In this document: piece by piece, positions 22,430 to 36,329 of the stretch | How positions within the stretch are numbered: position 1 is the first letter of the stretch | Layout: each line of letters begins with the position of its first letter | DNA from: Glossina fuscipes | Lineage: Eukaryota > Arthropoda > Insecta > Diptera > Glossinidae | Length of the DNA stretch: 64,000 nucleotides | Assembly: GCF_014805625.2 (NCBI RefSeq) | Contig: NW_023998454.1 | Coordinates: 3,521,645 to 3,585,644 of the forward strand | Direction of reading: 5' to 3' | Position numbers and translations under genes: made by a program | The notes under the pieces: model-generated | Told to the model about the DNA's origin: nothing | What the model saw: the letters and a program-made list of their open reading frames with translations, nothing else | Databases searched by the model: none

Positions 22430-22660
22430 TCAATATAGGCAAGTCCATATGACTCGTGTACCTGTTTGCGATAACGTTTTCTCCAATCGTACACATAAGA
22501 TATTAGCGTCAAGCTTGGCAGAAACATTGCATGTCATAAAAAATAGACCATATCGATCAAGGCTCACATAAACGATTATCAAGATGCCATACCCCTGTTC
22601 GATCCGTAGTTCCAGTATGATTGGTCTGTGGTTGCAACTATTTTGAGTGCTCAATCGGTA
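22430..22660 (+). repeat. Possible mini-me-like internal fragment
   Basis: GCGTCAAGCTTGGCAGAAAC near 22506 matches GCGTCAAATTTGGCAGAAAC near 9238, which lies inside the mini-me-like repeat there. The resemblance continues for only a few dozen bases. Confidence 0.35.
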
Positions 22661-24780
22661 ATGGCATAAAACTTACATGCATGCACCGCCCAGACCCTGA
22701 TCTAGCATTGTTTGTCTTCCCCCCCCCCCCTTTCTTTTCATAACGGCTACTCTGTTCATACACGTACACAACGTTAACGAAAGGAAAGGAAAACATTTGT
22801 GATTTCTTGGTTTTTTCGTGTTAATAAATGGCAGATGTGTTTCAAGGTGATACGAAACACTAAACGATTAAACGGAATAATCCATTTCGGTTCATTTCAC
22901 CATGTGTTATAGAAATTAGCAATAGTTGGCGGAGAAGGTAAACAGTCCACATAAACACTATCAACCAAATTGGGCAAATCTATCGGGAAATACAAATATG
23001 CTTCAAATGCTTAACAAACTCAAATAAGCTACAATTCTGGAATTATTTTTACTGCCGTTACGATTACTAGAGCTATTTGGACATTTGATGCAAAATTTAT
23101 TTCAATGGTCAAATAGATCTTCTGATGCTTTCCCGTGCCTCTTACATTTTACTCTAGATGGCGGATATTCGGAATTTAGTTTTTATGGCTAGTATAGTGT
23201 TTTGACATGGTGACAACAAATGATCCAGTTTACACTATATTATCCCGACTAAGATAATTTCTTTTCCTGGCTTGATTTTATTTCATGTCTATATAAATAC
23301 ATTGATATATATGTATATATAAATATATACAGAGACAGAGGGAGCGAGGATGATGACGATATAACGAAAAGTTAACAAGTAACGTAAATCCGATTTAAAT
23401 GCAAATAAATATGCACATGAAAATGCAGAATCATAAATTTTCATACCCGACTCGATAGATTTCTGAATGTGAATTAGTCATGCATGCAAAGTTTCAATGA
23501 AATATATATGCAGAACCATTTACATAAACGTAAAAGTTTATGTGTATCAATGATTAGGCATTTATATGCATATAAATATAGCATATATATGCGTATATTT
23601 AATTATTTATTTTTAATATTTTTCTAGCATTTACAGATGAATCAACACTTATTTCATAAGTCTCTTCTATGACATTCGTCCGTTATATAATTGTATTCAC
23701 TTATTATGAGTATTCTAAGCTACAATACATCCTAGAAGCTTCAATTGAATTTTTCAAACATACATACATATTAACGCATTTTTACGTTAACACATAAATA
23801 ATTTGTGTAATAAGCCTTATTAAGGCGGATTGCCTTCATACAACTGCACATAAAGTGTAACATATTTATTTACGTTAAGTGTAACAAATTATGATTTATG
23901 TGTGTATGCGATGAAACAAACAAATTTCTCCCATAAATATGATCACAAAGTATTTAATAAATAAATAAATAAATATTACATGCTTAGCGAAATGCTAATA
24001 ATGATTATAAAAACCAAGAAAATTTTTATTCAGACGTTTGTGTTGTTATAGTACGAATTAATTTTCTGTATCACACAGACGTAGATAAACAATCTTCATC
24101 GAAGCGAATATGGGAAAGAATTTAATCATATCTGCTATTGTACCCGTCTGCCTATATAGTGAAACTATTATTATAATATTGGATTGCAGGTTTTTTCTTA
24201 ATTCGGACATTTTTCTTTTGCACCTTCAGACTATGCTCGAAGCATAATGTGTTGGCAGATTGTGCAATTTGACCGTTTGGTACTTTTATAAATGACCATA
24301 AATTTATTGCATATTTTTAATGACCAAACTTGAAAAAGTATACCTCTAGTCAATCGAATTTTACGAAATTTGATAAAAATATGTCTCCGAGGATATCTTC
24401 TTTTCTTTTCGGTATCGTTTGAAGAATATTTGCAATAATGTATACAAAATTTCGCGGGGTCTCAAACACTTATTATATTAAAATTTTTTTTTGGCCCCAA
24501 GATTTTTATCAAAATACTTTCTAATTTTGAATTCCAAGTCAAAAGTCAGGTTTCTGTTGACTGCATTGTTCTGTTAGCTAGTACGCGTCCTTAATAGTTG
24601 AGAAATAAAACTAGATGCTCTTTAAATGGTGTTTTTTCTGAGAACATTGTATTAGTAGTCGCAGATACTTTAAGACATCCGTCAAATTATTTCTGCGCGA
24701 AGATTTTCCAAACATTTATACTCAATTTGAGAACATCACTTTGTAGTTTCTTCCTTTTACACCCATTATCTTGCTAAACC
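22661..24780. other. Non-coding stretch with simple repeats
   Basis: Holds a C run at about 22720-22731, TA-rich microsatellite blocks near 23310-23330 and 23580-23600, and an (AAAT)n run near 23955-23975. No coding sequence is supported. Confidence 0.5.
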
Positions 24781-25540
24781 GTTTGCAGGGCTCAGAAGTA
24801 AACTTCGGAGACCCCACAAAATGTACATATTCTGGATCAGCGTCAAATTCTGAATCGATTTAAGCATGTCTGTCTGTCCATGTGTCTGTTTGTCTGTCTG
24901 TAGTAAGCTTGTTGTAAGGCATGAAGGTATCCTCTTCAAGTTTGGGAGAAACTTGGGAGTTCTTGCATGCCAGTTGGTGTTGAATATGGACCAAATTGGT
25001 CAAAGGACACGTCTGCAGTACGACGTATAGTAAACATATCTCCTTTTCCAGAAGGAATACAATATTGGCTTTCCGCTCATTACTCCCGAAATATGCAACT
25101 AAACGTATTAAAACTTGACCATATATTCTATGCGCAACGCTGCAGTACTGCTAAAAAAATGGAAAAAACTGCCCAGGTCCAATTCTATGGTACGTCATGA
25201 TTTTTTTTCAAAACTTTTATAATGGAAAGCATCGAACTAGTTGTGGTAAACATTCTGCTGTTCTCAAAAATTAAGATATCGCCTACAAAGTTGCAAGGGT
25301 ATTTGGAAAGTACTCAAACCTTTCGAAGAACACACCTACAACACGCTTAAACGCCTATATAACAAAAACTTTGAATTCTTTTGTTTGCCACTCTTAAACC
25401 ATAACACCACACCATAACACCATATAAATTTCCTCTTTTATTTTGAAAATAAAAAAAATCAGCCACGTCCATCTAGTGTATGAAAATATAATTTTCTCAC
25501 TTGTCTAGATTTCTTTAGTTTTTTAACAGTTCTAGGAAGA
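24781..25540 (+). repeat. mini-me-like repeat, fuller copy
   Basis: The order is GGGCTCAG, a CGGAGACCCCACAAAATG block, TTCTGGATCAGCGTCAAATT, an ATCGATTTAAGCATGTCTGT core and a GTCY microsatellite (24867-24901), then a long AT-rich body to about 25540. The layout matches the interrupted copy at 7905-9800, where the same blocks are separated by the GC-rich repeats. No protein is encoded. Confidence 0.6.
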
Positions 25541-28500
25541 AAAAGTCAAACTCCACACATATAAACTCTATCTGCAAATCTATTGTCTCCGGCTTTGTGA
25601 TTGCAAAGAAGTCAGCAATAAACTAAAAAAGAATATTCGGAAAGATGAGACGGAACCTTGCCAAATTGCGTTTCGAATCTTACTTTAATGAGAAGATAAT
25701 GTATCCATATATTTGTGATTGTTACAAAAAGAATGGAAGACGATGCATACTTTCGTTTTTTGAGGATGTATGCGAAAATGTTTCCTCTTCAATAATGTTT
25801 CTCAATGTTATTCGCCTCTTTTTATATCTATTTTTATTTATGTATTTATATTTTTCTTTTCTGCAAATATGCGACTTTTCCTCCTCCAATGTAATTGTTA
25901 TTATTATTGCCGTCGGTAACAATGTCATCATTATTATAATCAATTCAAGTGTTAAAGTGTTTTCTGATGATATAAATTTGGTTCATCGTTTACAACACAC
26001 TTAACCAAAAAACGCTTACTGAATGGTTATGGTTACGTAAATCTGCTAAAAATGTTAGTAACGTTACACTAACGTCGTTGACTCGCCCAGCTCACAGTGA
26101 ATATGCTATAATGTATGCACAACTTTTGTTCGTATACATATAGGTTTATATCAACAATACAACAACAATGTTTTGGTTTATTACTTGCATACGTATTTGC
26201 TTATCTAACTACCTGGATGGATGGGTACATTTGGCAAATTTTATAAATTCTATAAATATTATATTAAAGCTTTGACATGTTATATGTTTGCTTACAAGCG
26301 TACTGTACATGTAGCTGCTAAACTATAAAAAAAAAACGGTTTGTTTTTCAGAAACTACGTACAAATCATATTAAAAGATTGAAAGCGTGTATGAAATATT
26401 TTTAGGTACTTTTTTACGCAATATTCACTTTTCAGAAGCTTTAATAAAAATCTTCTTATTATTCAATATCGCTGTCGAAGCTGCTGAAACTACCTTGTGT
26501 GGATGATGTAAAAAATCCTCTAGGGGTTTGTTCATACAATTGCGTACTTTCCGCCTACATGATATGTTAAAGGAAATCTTAATTTTTACCAAATACAGAC
26601 GAAAATGTAGTGTTACTTAAACTGCTTAACGTACTACCAGTTTTTAATATCTTAATATAACTTTGAACATAGGATTAGTTAACGATAGATTTGATAAAAT
26701 TTTAGAACTAATTGCTATATGTAACCAATAATCTCTCGCAAATATATTCAAATAAAGATATTGTAACTTCACCCATGTTATTCTTGCAAACCAAGGAAGA
26801 AAAGTTTTAATAACGAATTTACTACTACACACGCGCACACTCGTAAGCACACAGATATTCATATATATATATATCTAGATATATATATATATATTTCCAA
26901 TTGAAACGTAAGGAAGCAAAACTTACTATTTGTAGCTTTCAAAGAATCTAAATAAATTGTAAGACAATTCTTAGCAATGGAAACATCTATACCATACTGT
27001 TACATACGTATGAAGGTATACGTGAACACGTGCAAATATATTGGTGCATATATGTTACATAAGCCATAAAGTTGTTAAACCAAAGGCTAAAGGAAAGTAC
27101 GAAAGCAAAAAAGGAAGGAAAGAAATGCAAAGCATATGTCCTGACGTACGAAAGAGATGAATCCAAGAAAACCAAATGATCTGGATTAAATTTACAAATG
27201 TGCATGCATTACACACGCAAAGATATAATGTACGGTTTCTGTGTGCGTATACTAGGTATTGACTTATTTATGTATTTATATATATGTACAGCATGCGAAT
27301 ACTCCAAGTTTACCGAGATGATGCAGGATAATCTGATAAAAAAGAGAAGAAAAATTTATGCATACGAGTATCAGAGGATAGAGGTGAGGTGATGTGACGT
27401 GATACAGAGAGAACAGCATCATCATTTGGATAAAAATTATTGCTCGTTCATCCATAAAAATGCAACAATTTAAAATCAATGCTACCAAATGAATGTCAAG
27501 CAATATATATTTTGCACATACACGTATACTCACGCACATGTACACATGGTAACGCCAATGCCTTTATTATATGCTTAGTAAAACGGTACGTTCTTATGTG
27601 CCATGGATACTAAGATGGAGGAAAATAGAATTGACTGAAATTTATCTTCACAGACAAATGCATATAGATTCGTGAATTATTATAAACATACAAACATATA
27701 TATGTACATGCACATACTTGTTTAAGGGTATATGCGTCACTGTGTCATCATGAGGTTGGCTTTCCCTTACATCTCGTCTTTTGTGTTTATTGTATATGCA
27801 CGAAAGCAAACACTTTTTGTCTTCTACATGTTCGCAATACCTTAAAATGTCAACTGCTTGACAAGTATGACCTTACATTGATACCGACTTACACAGTACA
27901 TATATTCTTTGTTCATATACACACACACACAACATGCTTGCGTGCGTGTACATATATATCTACAACGATGTTGAAAATAATAGCAAGGTTCTGAGTGAAC
28001 ACCTTTATTTTAGTTCATAAACGACTCTAACGTGGTTTTAGCACGCAAACTACAACCTTAACAAACTATGATAATGGATGAGACATGCGTCACTAACTGC
28101 TATAAGATGACGCACTTAAGATTTGGTACTCCTTTTCTAACAGGAATACGCAGCAGGGAAAGCTGGAAAACATTCTCATTATTGATGTCCAAATATGATC
28201 CACAAAACGGGTATTTTCAGACAACGGTCTGAAGTAAAAATTGTGGAAACTTGGGGAACTAATCATAGAAAAAAGTCACTTGTTGAGAAATAATGATTAG
28301 CATCACTTTTTTGGCTCCAAGAGCGACGATCTTAATCATACCTTACACGAAAGCGCTTTAGCATTTATAACCACAGCTAGAGCCTATTTTAAGTCATAAG
28401 CCTTGCACGCAAAGCTAAGCTTAAGTTTGCGGTCATAAAGGTTGTCCGAAACACTTTAAACTCTTGCACTTTTCGCACTTTTGATTGCAGATGGCACAAT

Positions 28501-28885
28501 GGAGAAGACTGACGTTCGAGTATATATTAAAAAAAAAACTAATAACAAGATTGACGAAAACACTTAGCGATACTATTATCCGCACTACATACATATCAAT
28601 CCCCTTCGTTTCACACCTTCATGCAACAAATACCGTAAAAACCAAGATCAATATATTTGCAAGAATTCGCCTTAATCACACTATTGCGATACATCAATAG
28701 ATCCTCAAGAATCTAGTCCTCCAATTGCGAACGAAATATTCTATTTCTTAAAAGCCTTTCCAATATTCGAAAGCTCGCTTTCGGAGCATCTAAACATATG
28801 GGCGTCTTAAAAGAACCTAGAGAACATAATATTGAAGAAATATTTCACTTTATTAAAGTGACCAGACCATCTAGTCTACCGCTTA
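25541..28885. other. Non-coding AT-rich stretch
   Basis: Contains an AT microsatellite with a central TCTAGA (about 26860-26895) and a CA run near 27920. A 119-codon plus frame at 25645-26004 is rich in Ile, Phe and Leu and looks like chance in AT-rich DNA. A phrase GTTGAAAATAATAGCAAGGT at 27970 recalls Tc1/mariner ends, but no transposase or partner repeat was found. Confidence 0.45.
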
Positions 28886-29005
28886 AAACAAAGGAGGTGA
28901 TAGTCTTAGTTACTAGTGCTTTTAGTGCTAGGAGTTAGTACTTTGATCTACATAATAACAATAATGAATGAAAAATAATAATAATGAATTGGTTGCATAC
29001 ACGGA
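28886..29005 (+). repeat. SINE 3' fragment
   Basis: Matches the 3' half of the tRNA-derived SINE at 54899-55085: GATAGTCTTAGTTACTAGTG, then AGTTAG and a tail of AATAAT units. The tRNA-like head is missing. Confidence 0.5.
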
Positions 29006-29109
29006 AGAGAGAGAAACATTATTATTATTATCATTTTTTAAAGACTACATCAAAAATAAGTAATCTATCTTGATATATACTGAAAGCAAACAAAAAATCC
29101 ACCTGATGT

Positions 29110-29212
29110 TGAAGGCAAAGAGTCTCAACGAATAACCTATTGGTCGTGCTAGTGCCTTAAGACTGTAGTTTCAGATTTTGCTCTCTGGCTAAACTAATAA
29201 TAATAATGAAAA
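29110..29212 (+). repeat. SINE copy with internal deletion
   Basis: Shares with the 54.9-kb SINE both a head segment (TTGGTCGTG preceded by GAGTCTCAACGA) and the tail (CTAGTGCCTTAAGA, CTCTGGCTAAACTAATAATAA). The region containing the B box and what follows is deleted between them. The tail is (AAT)n as in the better copy. Confidence 0.55.
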
Positions 29213-32200
29213 TATGCTAAACGAAAATTGAAAGCAAAGGAAAATTTTTCCGTAACTCGACGATCGCTTTGTAAACAAAAAATTAATCCTTTAAAACCTT
29301 AAGCAAATTAACTCCAGAATTTTATTATAATTAAAACTTTTGAATTTTACTTATAATTAATAATGCCTGAAAAAATATGTATATGAGTCTTTTGCATAAA
29401 ATTCTAAATGTATTTGGGCGCTCAGATCGCTCCGTTGTTAGCGTACTAGGTTTTTGAATGAAACTTATAAATATTGAATAATTAGTTATTCGATATATAT
29501 CTTTCCTATTTGAATTCGAGAGCACCACTAATTTTTTGAACACATGTATGTGCGTACATAAATGAGAGAATGTGCGCTTTAAATTGCAACAAAAAAAGGA
29601 GCGGGCGCGGCTTAATTCAAGTAAAATAAAATAAGAAAACCAAACAGGGATTGAAATTGCTATACAAAACCTAAAAAACTGTAACAACGTCTCGGGCTAG
29701 GGAAACGAATGTCGGAATAAAAGAAAAAGCTTAGACTACTCTATTTATACTTATGTGAGTCTGTCGCTGTTACGAAGTAATGCCCCTACTGCATATCAAT
29801 CGAACAGTAAAATAGGGCAATTGTGTGTCCGAGATATACATTGATGTTCAATATTTGTGACATCTGCTGAAACGTTATGCAGAGAGAGCGTATGCATCAG
29901 GCAAGGAAAACTACGAAAAAAAAAAAAGAAAAACAATGCAATTCGACACATACATGCATACACTGAGTCATAAAACTTATACAAACAGAAAAAAAACAAT
30001 GCAATAACATTTTCTTTTCATCCATCATTATATACAAATACACGTACGTACATTATTGTAGATAGCCTGCAATGTACTTTATAACCAATATACCAATGTC
30101 CCGTTTATATCGTTACAAAATTACGAAAACAACAAAAATTAAAGGAAAACAAAACTCGAAGCAGGAAAATGCGAACTATATATATGTATATAAAAAATTG
30201 TTTGCGTTCATTGATGACATACAATATCAGCAGAGCCAATTTGTGTGCTTATGGTTGATAAAGAGCCGAGAAAGCCCTGATTACGGAAACACAATTTTAT
30301 GTTTATCATTACCAATCGGTCAATATTTGTTTCATTTCTGAAATTCTTGTGCTTTTAAATCTAATTTACTTTATTGCAATTGAAAGATACCTTTGTTGTA
30401 GTTCTTATTGTATATACAAACCAAATAACATCGATAATCAAAGCCAGGTAGATTAACTTTCTAAATCAGTTCACTATTCATTGATTTCTTTTACCTTAAA
30501 GTAGAGTAGTCTTTTTGAAAGTCGTTTGCGAAAGCAAGTCTCCCAAATTTATATATCTAGTTTTTACTATCTTCGAAGTAGAGTATGATAGGAGCGAAAT
30601 TCAAGCAAATGCAAATTGCCTTTCAAATTTCAACGAATATCGATTTTGGTAGCAACGTGAAAAACAACACGGATCTAATATCAATTCGACGCACTAAAGC
30701 CTAAGAGGATGGCACCCCATATAAGCGAACAGCTGCATTAGTAGAAAACTACGTAAAGTGTCAGTTTAGACAAAGTCGAGTACAGGATACTTAAGCACAC
30801 GGAAACTTACATTATCCTATATGGAAAAAAGTCTACCTAGAAAGTGAAATGCAGACCGAGTTGGACGATGGTGAATGACTTTGAGCCTTTCGCGCTTCTC
30901 TTAGAGAAATAGCGACGTGGAGATTACCTTAGGTTATCTATTTGTCTACCTGCACCGTGACAAAATAACAAACTCTTAATAAAAAGCGCAAGCTGCATCA
31001 TCGTAATAAAAACATTTAAGTCATGTTATAGCTACATCAACACCAGCAGGCTCCTCGATGTATACTACGCTATACGCTCATATACAATAATGTACTACTA
31101 CACATATGCGCAGAGGCAGCTCTAGATGAACGAAATGTAATTAGAAAGGACACCTTGAATTTTAAGGGATGGGGACATTTTCGAAATGTACTTAAAAATA
31201 TGACGGTGAACTTTGCTTGGAAATTAATATTTTTTTCCTTTGAATAATAGCCTAGAATTGTGAAGAATTTGAAGTCCTTATAATTTTGCATAGTTGACGG
31301 CTATTAATTTAATTTCAATTCCATTTTATTTGTTTTCTAAGTTTATAGAAATTAGTTCCGTCAATTGAATGTGGTCCAGGATTGGAGTCCTGGACTAGAT
31401 GGCACTATGTTGTTATCGCCTTCGTGTAGCTTGCAATTGTCATAAAGTCCTAAGTTTGACGACGTTGCAAGTTAAATGAAAGTTTTATTAAAAAAGTTAA
31501 CTATAATTAGCAGTGTAACTATTTTACCGTGTCAGTTACTTTTCTGACCTTGTTAAGAAGCAAAAAAGAAAAAAAATTGATTTTTGTAAAAAAAATTCTT
31601 AAACTACTACACATTTCGAGCATATAACAATAAATTTGCTATATATGTATAACTAAGGCCAAAAAGCCATACACATCTGTTTCTCGCTCGATTCCCACTC
31701 TAGGCAACTAACTGTATTAAGAAATTTGAGAGGAGACCGGATTTGACGGTAAAATGCAAAAAGCTGGAGTACGCATACAGTTCCTAGACAGTTGACACTT
31801 GACAAATTTTCTATGGTTGTTGTGTGTATGTAATGGACGTTGGTGTTGCTGATATTGTTGTCGTTATTGTGTCAACTTATTGCGTATGTGTCACTGCGAA
31901 CTACTGTAAGGTACGGAGGATGTGATATGTATAAACAGGGGCGTATGTGCGTGCGCATGTGTGCGCCCATGTGTGTGTGTGTGTCTGTACTGCAGAGTTG
32001 TTTTATACATCACCTCAAGTAGTTGAAAGAATAAAAAACATTACAACATTACTTTGCTGTATATCTACATCTGTGCATTTGCATGTTTTTACTTCATTTT
32101 TTACACATCCATCGCATTACACGTTCCAGCCATCATACTTATTTCTCTGCACATCAACGGCATATAAAATATTTAAATTAAAACAAGTTGGTTACACTGT

Positions 32201-33329
32201 CATACAGCCAAACACAACGCATATAATACATGCACATCATTGTTTCTACGTGTGCTTTCTGCATACATTTACCCATACATATTATTGTGTATTCGTGTAG
32301 TACGCCATGCGCGAGACACTTATGTCAATTTTTTTTTTGTGCTGTGCACAGCTAATATCAGCATTCCTTTATGGTTAATTTAAATTCTCAGCACATAGCT
32401 ACGAAAATATTTTTCATCATTATTTTCTTGCCGTAAACTAGAAAAAAAAGAACAACAGAAAATGACAACAGATTTGAAACTCTTACACACTCTCATGTAT
32501 TGAATATGTTTTCAAATCGTTCACATACTTTTTACTTTTGTCTGCACTTCAAGTACTTCGTCAATTATAAAATTTAGAGACCAACGATGTGTCATTTTAT
32601 TTATATTGCTTCAAAAAAAGATACAAAGACTCCGGTAGCCGCCAACGTCTTAAGAATAGGCAGCTATTTGAAACAAGTTACTTCGTTCTTCTCGTCAACT
32701 CCATTTACTTACGACAAAATCCATTAACCCTTAACAAATGTTGGACAAAAAAATTTTTTCTTACAATTTTACAATTCAATTTTTGCGGCTAGCATACGCG
32801 GGGAAAAAAAGAATTAAAAAAAGTTTTCAAAAGAGTAAATATAAATAAATGGCAACATAATTGCGCGAAATAATGCAAAGAACTAATTTGCACTATTTGG
32901 TACAAGTGCTTATAGATAAACACAAGCAAGCCTTATTTCCCTCCTCTGAACTTTCTTTAAGAAGAGCATTACGCTTCTGTGAGCCAGATATTGGAAAAGC
33001 GTTTATGAGTTATTGTGAAAATATATATATGTACATATAACTCAATATATGGCACATATTTGCGACAATTAACAACGTTTCTTAATGTTTCGTGACCCAT
33101 GCGTCTCTGTCTTGTAACGGCGGTATATTACAATACATTATTAAGTGGCATTCATTGTTTGTATTTTTTAAGAACATCAAAGCTTAAAAGGAAAGCAGCG
33201 AAAAAATTTTCTTTTACTTATTTAATGAAACGTTTATCCTTATCATATTAAGTCGTACGACATTTTTCGACCTATTATGCTATCGAAATTGCAAATCTCT
33301 ACATTATCTACTATCAAGTTCCGAACGAT
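29213..33329. other. Long non-coding stretch
   Basis: No gene recognised. A TG run lies at about 31972-31985. Short frames such as 29687-29331 (minus) and 31947-32300 (plus) have compositions expected of AT-rich or microsatellite DNA. Confidence 0.45.
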
Positions 33330-34300
33330 ATTCCATTCTGTATTCTCAGGAATTGTGCCGATTTGTTTTGTACACCCTTGATGGGTGTTTTTAGCAAGTG
33401 CCCTAAGGTTGGTTACTTTCGCTTAGCATGGAAGACTGGTTTTGTTATTCCCATTAAAGGAGCAATACAAAATTCGGTGTCCTACCTAAGTTTTTGGAAG
33501 CTTTATTGCATCGAAGTTATCACCGGCTATAATGTCAGTGTTAGCACTATGTCAACACAGCTTCTTTAAAGGCAGATCAACATCCATTAACATGCCCGAG
33601 TTTTCACGTGATATTTCTCAGTACTTTGTTTTGGCCAAGCAGATGGATATGATATATACGGCTTTCTCCTGAATCATGAACTTTTGACCTGTAAACTTCG
33701 TCAACTGGGCTTCCCTAAGGATATGTTGCTGTGGTTTTTCAATTACCTTGTCATACACAGGGAGCGTCATTTAACTCCACTTTGTCGCAGAAAATCCTGG
33801 TTTCATGGGCAGTTCCTTAGGGCCCTATGCTCTAGATTTTACACATAAACGAGTCTTCTTCGTGTAACCTTTTTTGTAAATTTTTGGAAAATTCTTACGT
33901 TTGCGGATGGTGTGAAAGCTTATACTTCTGCTAACTCAGTAACACTGATGGGCTGCCACCTGATTTATAATCTGAATGACTTAATTTGAATGGCTGGTGT
34001 TCTGTCAACAGTATGTTACTTTGTTTAACCAAATGCAAGAAAATGACCTTCTATTGGGTGTCTCCGCTGCCTACTTTTTATGGTATCAACAATTATGTGC
34101 TGGAAAAGGGGACTTTGGGTTAAAGATTTGGGGTTGTTATTTGATTCCAAACTCAACCTTAGCCTTCCGTTAACGAGACTAACTCGGTTTTGCACTGTTT
34201 GGGCACAGAGTCTTTTCAGAGAAGTTTTCTTCTTTTTAGCTTTGCGATCTGCCATGGGATCCCACTAAAATTCTTCCCTGAAAATAAACAGTATTTCCTT
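33330..34300 (+). pseudogene. Jockey/CR1-like RT fragment, heavily decayed
   Basis: The plus strand has WKTGFVIPIK (33430-33460), then FFKGRSTSIN (33565-33590), a motif A remnant DMIYTAFS (33648-33670), HELLTCKLRQLGFPKDMLLW, the YADD position as FADGVKAYTS (33900-33930), and DLGLLFDSKLNLSL (34120-34165). These are RT blocks in the correct order, related to but distinct from the 47-kb element. The catalytic motif has lost its second Asp, and several frameshifts are present. Confidence 0.75.
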
Positions 34301-35744
34301 ACTTGTTACCGTTGCGGTCACTAATTACGAGATGGGAAAATAGTAGGGGTAGTTTTTATGGTTAAATTGATTCGGGGTTGGTTTTTTCTTCTTATCTATT
34401 AAACATCGTCGACTGTTCCGAGTCGATCTTTACGACACTACATTCCTTTCAGACTCTCTCATTGCCGCACAAATTATCTAGTGTGTAGCCCGCGTAGCTT
34501 CCTATGTAGGTTTTCTAAAAGAATTTATTACCACTTTTATCAGATTACTAATACTGCAATTAACTGAAATTGCAATTAAAAATATACTGTTATTGTAATG
34601 CATATAGTTGTAAATTGAAAATTGTAGTGTATAATGAATCGTTTAGATCACGCTCGGTAATGTAATTACTTAAATAATTAAATGCGCACTAAAAGCACTG
34701 AAAGCTTACTCCAATTTTTTTTTTTGCAACTTTCCATCTTATGCTGATGTCTATTTCTCAGTTTTGTATCAATTTCAAAAGGAACATTACAATTCATGAG
34801 ATACTAGCTTGGCAGCATACGTTCGATGTCGAGAGTAGTACCTTTGCAATATCTTATAACCTCTTCGCGATTTTAGCAAAACGACAGGAGACTTTTGAAG
34901 ATTAGGACAGAGCTAGCAGCGAAGAGACACACGGGTCAACTAATGTTTAAGCTGACTGAAGACTGAAAAATTATACCTTTGATGAATGGTTTAAGATGTT
35001 ACAAAGGTGATGGTGAACACCAAAACTACACTGACATCACACTTTTATGCCCATCCTTTAATGGTGAGTATAAATTCAAATTCATATTCAAGAAGAAGGC
35101 CTACCTTAGATTGGCCAAACCTTTGCGACGATTCTTCGACGGCGATTTTTGCATCTACGAGTTATTATTACAGTATTCTAAATTCGTTGTGTACTTATAA
35201 TTATCGAATCCTCTGCATCAGTATATTTTACTATTTTTATTTGTTTATTTATTTTAATAATTAATTCACGATTAAAAAAAACTGGGAACCTACAGTTACA
35301 AGGCTTTTGAACTTCTTAACTATTAAGCACTGTTGTTGATTATACAAGTGGTTTTACAAAGTATATAAGCACAAAAACATCTACTTCATCTTCAAAAACT
35401 TAAATATGGCTTAAAAGATGGAGTATAATTTTTATTTGCAATCAATAAATTGTGAGGATTTTGAAGGATGAAAGAGATGGTTTCTTAGATTATGAAAGGA
35501 TGAACAAAAATGCAGTAGGTGAATAAGAGAACTATCATTTACACCACAGAAGAAGCATACGGAGGTTTATTTTTGTCAATGCATTGTCACTGAACGGTTT
35601 CGGCCTCCTAAATGTAATCTAGTTCATTTGGAAATGTCGCACTGGTAGAAATCTTATCATGATTTATTGGGATGTACCAAGATGAAGTCATGCTCTATAA
35701 TTACACCCTGCGTCCGTAAGTTTACCTTAAGCTTATGTAAATGT
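34301..35744. other. No recognised feature
   Basis: AT-rich DNA with short chance frames only. I found no motif linking it to the neighbouring elements. Confidence 0.4.
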
Positions 35745-36010
35745 ATGCAATGCTCAGAAAGACTTGCGATAGTCTCACCTTTTCTTATAGCGATCGATTA
35801 AGAAAATAAGTTTGTCTATCCGTCTTGTTTTCTTGCGCTCAATCTTTGTCTGCAATCTTTGAGGTACTTTGATAAAATTAACACACTGACGGGTTTTGGT
35901 CCATCGTACGCTATTAGCGACGATTTGGATCGGACTACTTTTTCGAACACTTTTTATAGACCGGTTTATTTTGATAAGTCATAATATGAATAACCCTAAG
36001 ATAGTGTAGG
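35745..36010 (+). repeat. mini-me-like fragment
   Basis: Contains the word CAATGCTCAG at 35748-35757, the same word that flanks the GC-rich repeats at 7966, 8546 and 9090, then TCGATTAAG, GTTTGTCTATCCGTCTTG and a body. This shows that the 10-mer belongs to the mini-me-like repeat itself. Confidence 0.5.
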
Positions 36011-36049
36011 GCATTTATTGCCGGCCATCGCCCGGCTTGTTTTTACTTG

Positions 36050-36290
36050 CTTTATTTATTTATGTATCCCTCTGGTGTTGAATTTATTGCCATTCGGGAG
36101 AAAATTGGCAGTAAATAGTTATATGTAACTCACTCGTATATTTGGCCAAATACAGATTTCTTAATTTACAAGGAACATGCAACGTGGCCGAAAAGTTTAA
36201 ACCTATTGATATAGTCATTGCGTTGGGAGACTTTGGTGTTATGATGATAATCTTGGCTGTACGACGCCCACTTCAATGTATGATAGAGCT
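36050..36290 (+). pseudogene. Non-LTR endonuclease fragment
   Basis: PSGVEFIAIREKIGSK (36069-36117) corresponds to SPPDVEFI in the 15-kb element. Further on, KFKPIDIVIALGDFG (36196-36240) is the catalytic GDFN block with Asn changed to Gly. The fragment ends in mini-me-like sequence near 36330. Confidence 0.65.
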
Positions 36291-36329
36291 ATTGTTATAC
36301 GCTACACCTCTTGGGATACAGGTTATACC

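Noticed and set aside
22554..22640. TGTTCGATCC near 22597 as a tRNA T-arm
   Set aside because: No acceptor, D or anticodon arm can be formed around it.
25645..26004. A 119-codon hydrophobic plus-strand ORF
   Set aside because: Composition (Ile, Phe, Leu, Ser) and runs of ATT/TTT follow from AT-rich DNA. No domain, Kozak context or splice structure supports it.
27960..28480. Possible Tc1/mariner element starting GTTGAAAATAATAGCAAGGT
   Set aside because: Neither a catalytic motif nor a partner terminal repeat was found in either strand nearby.
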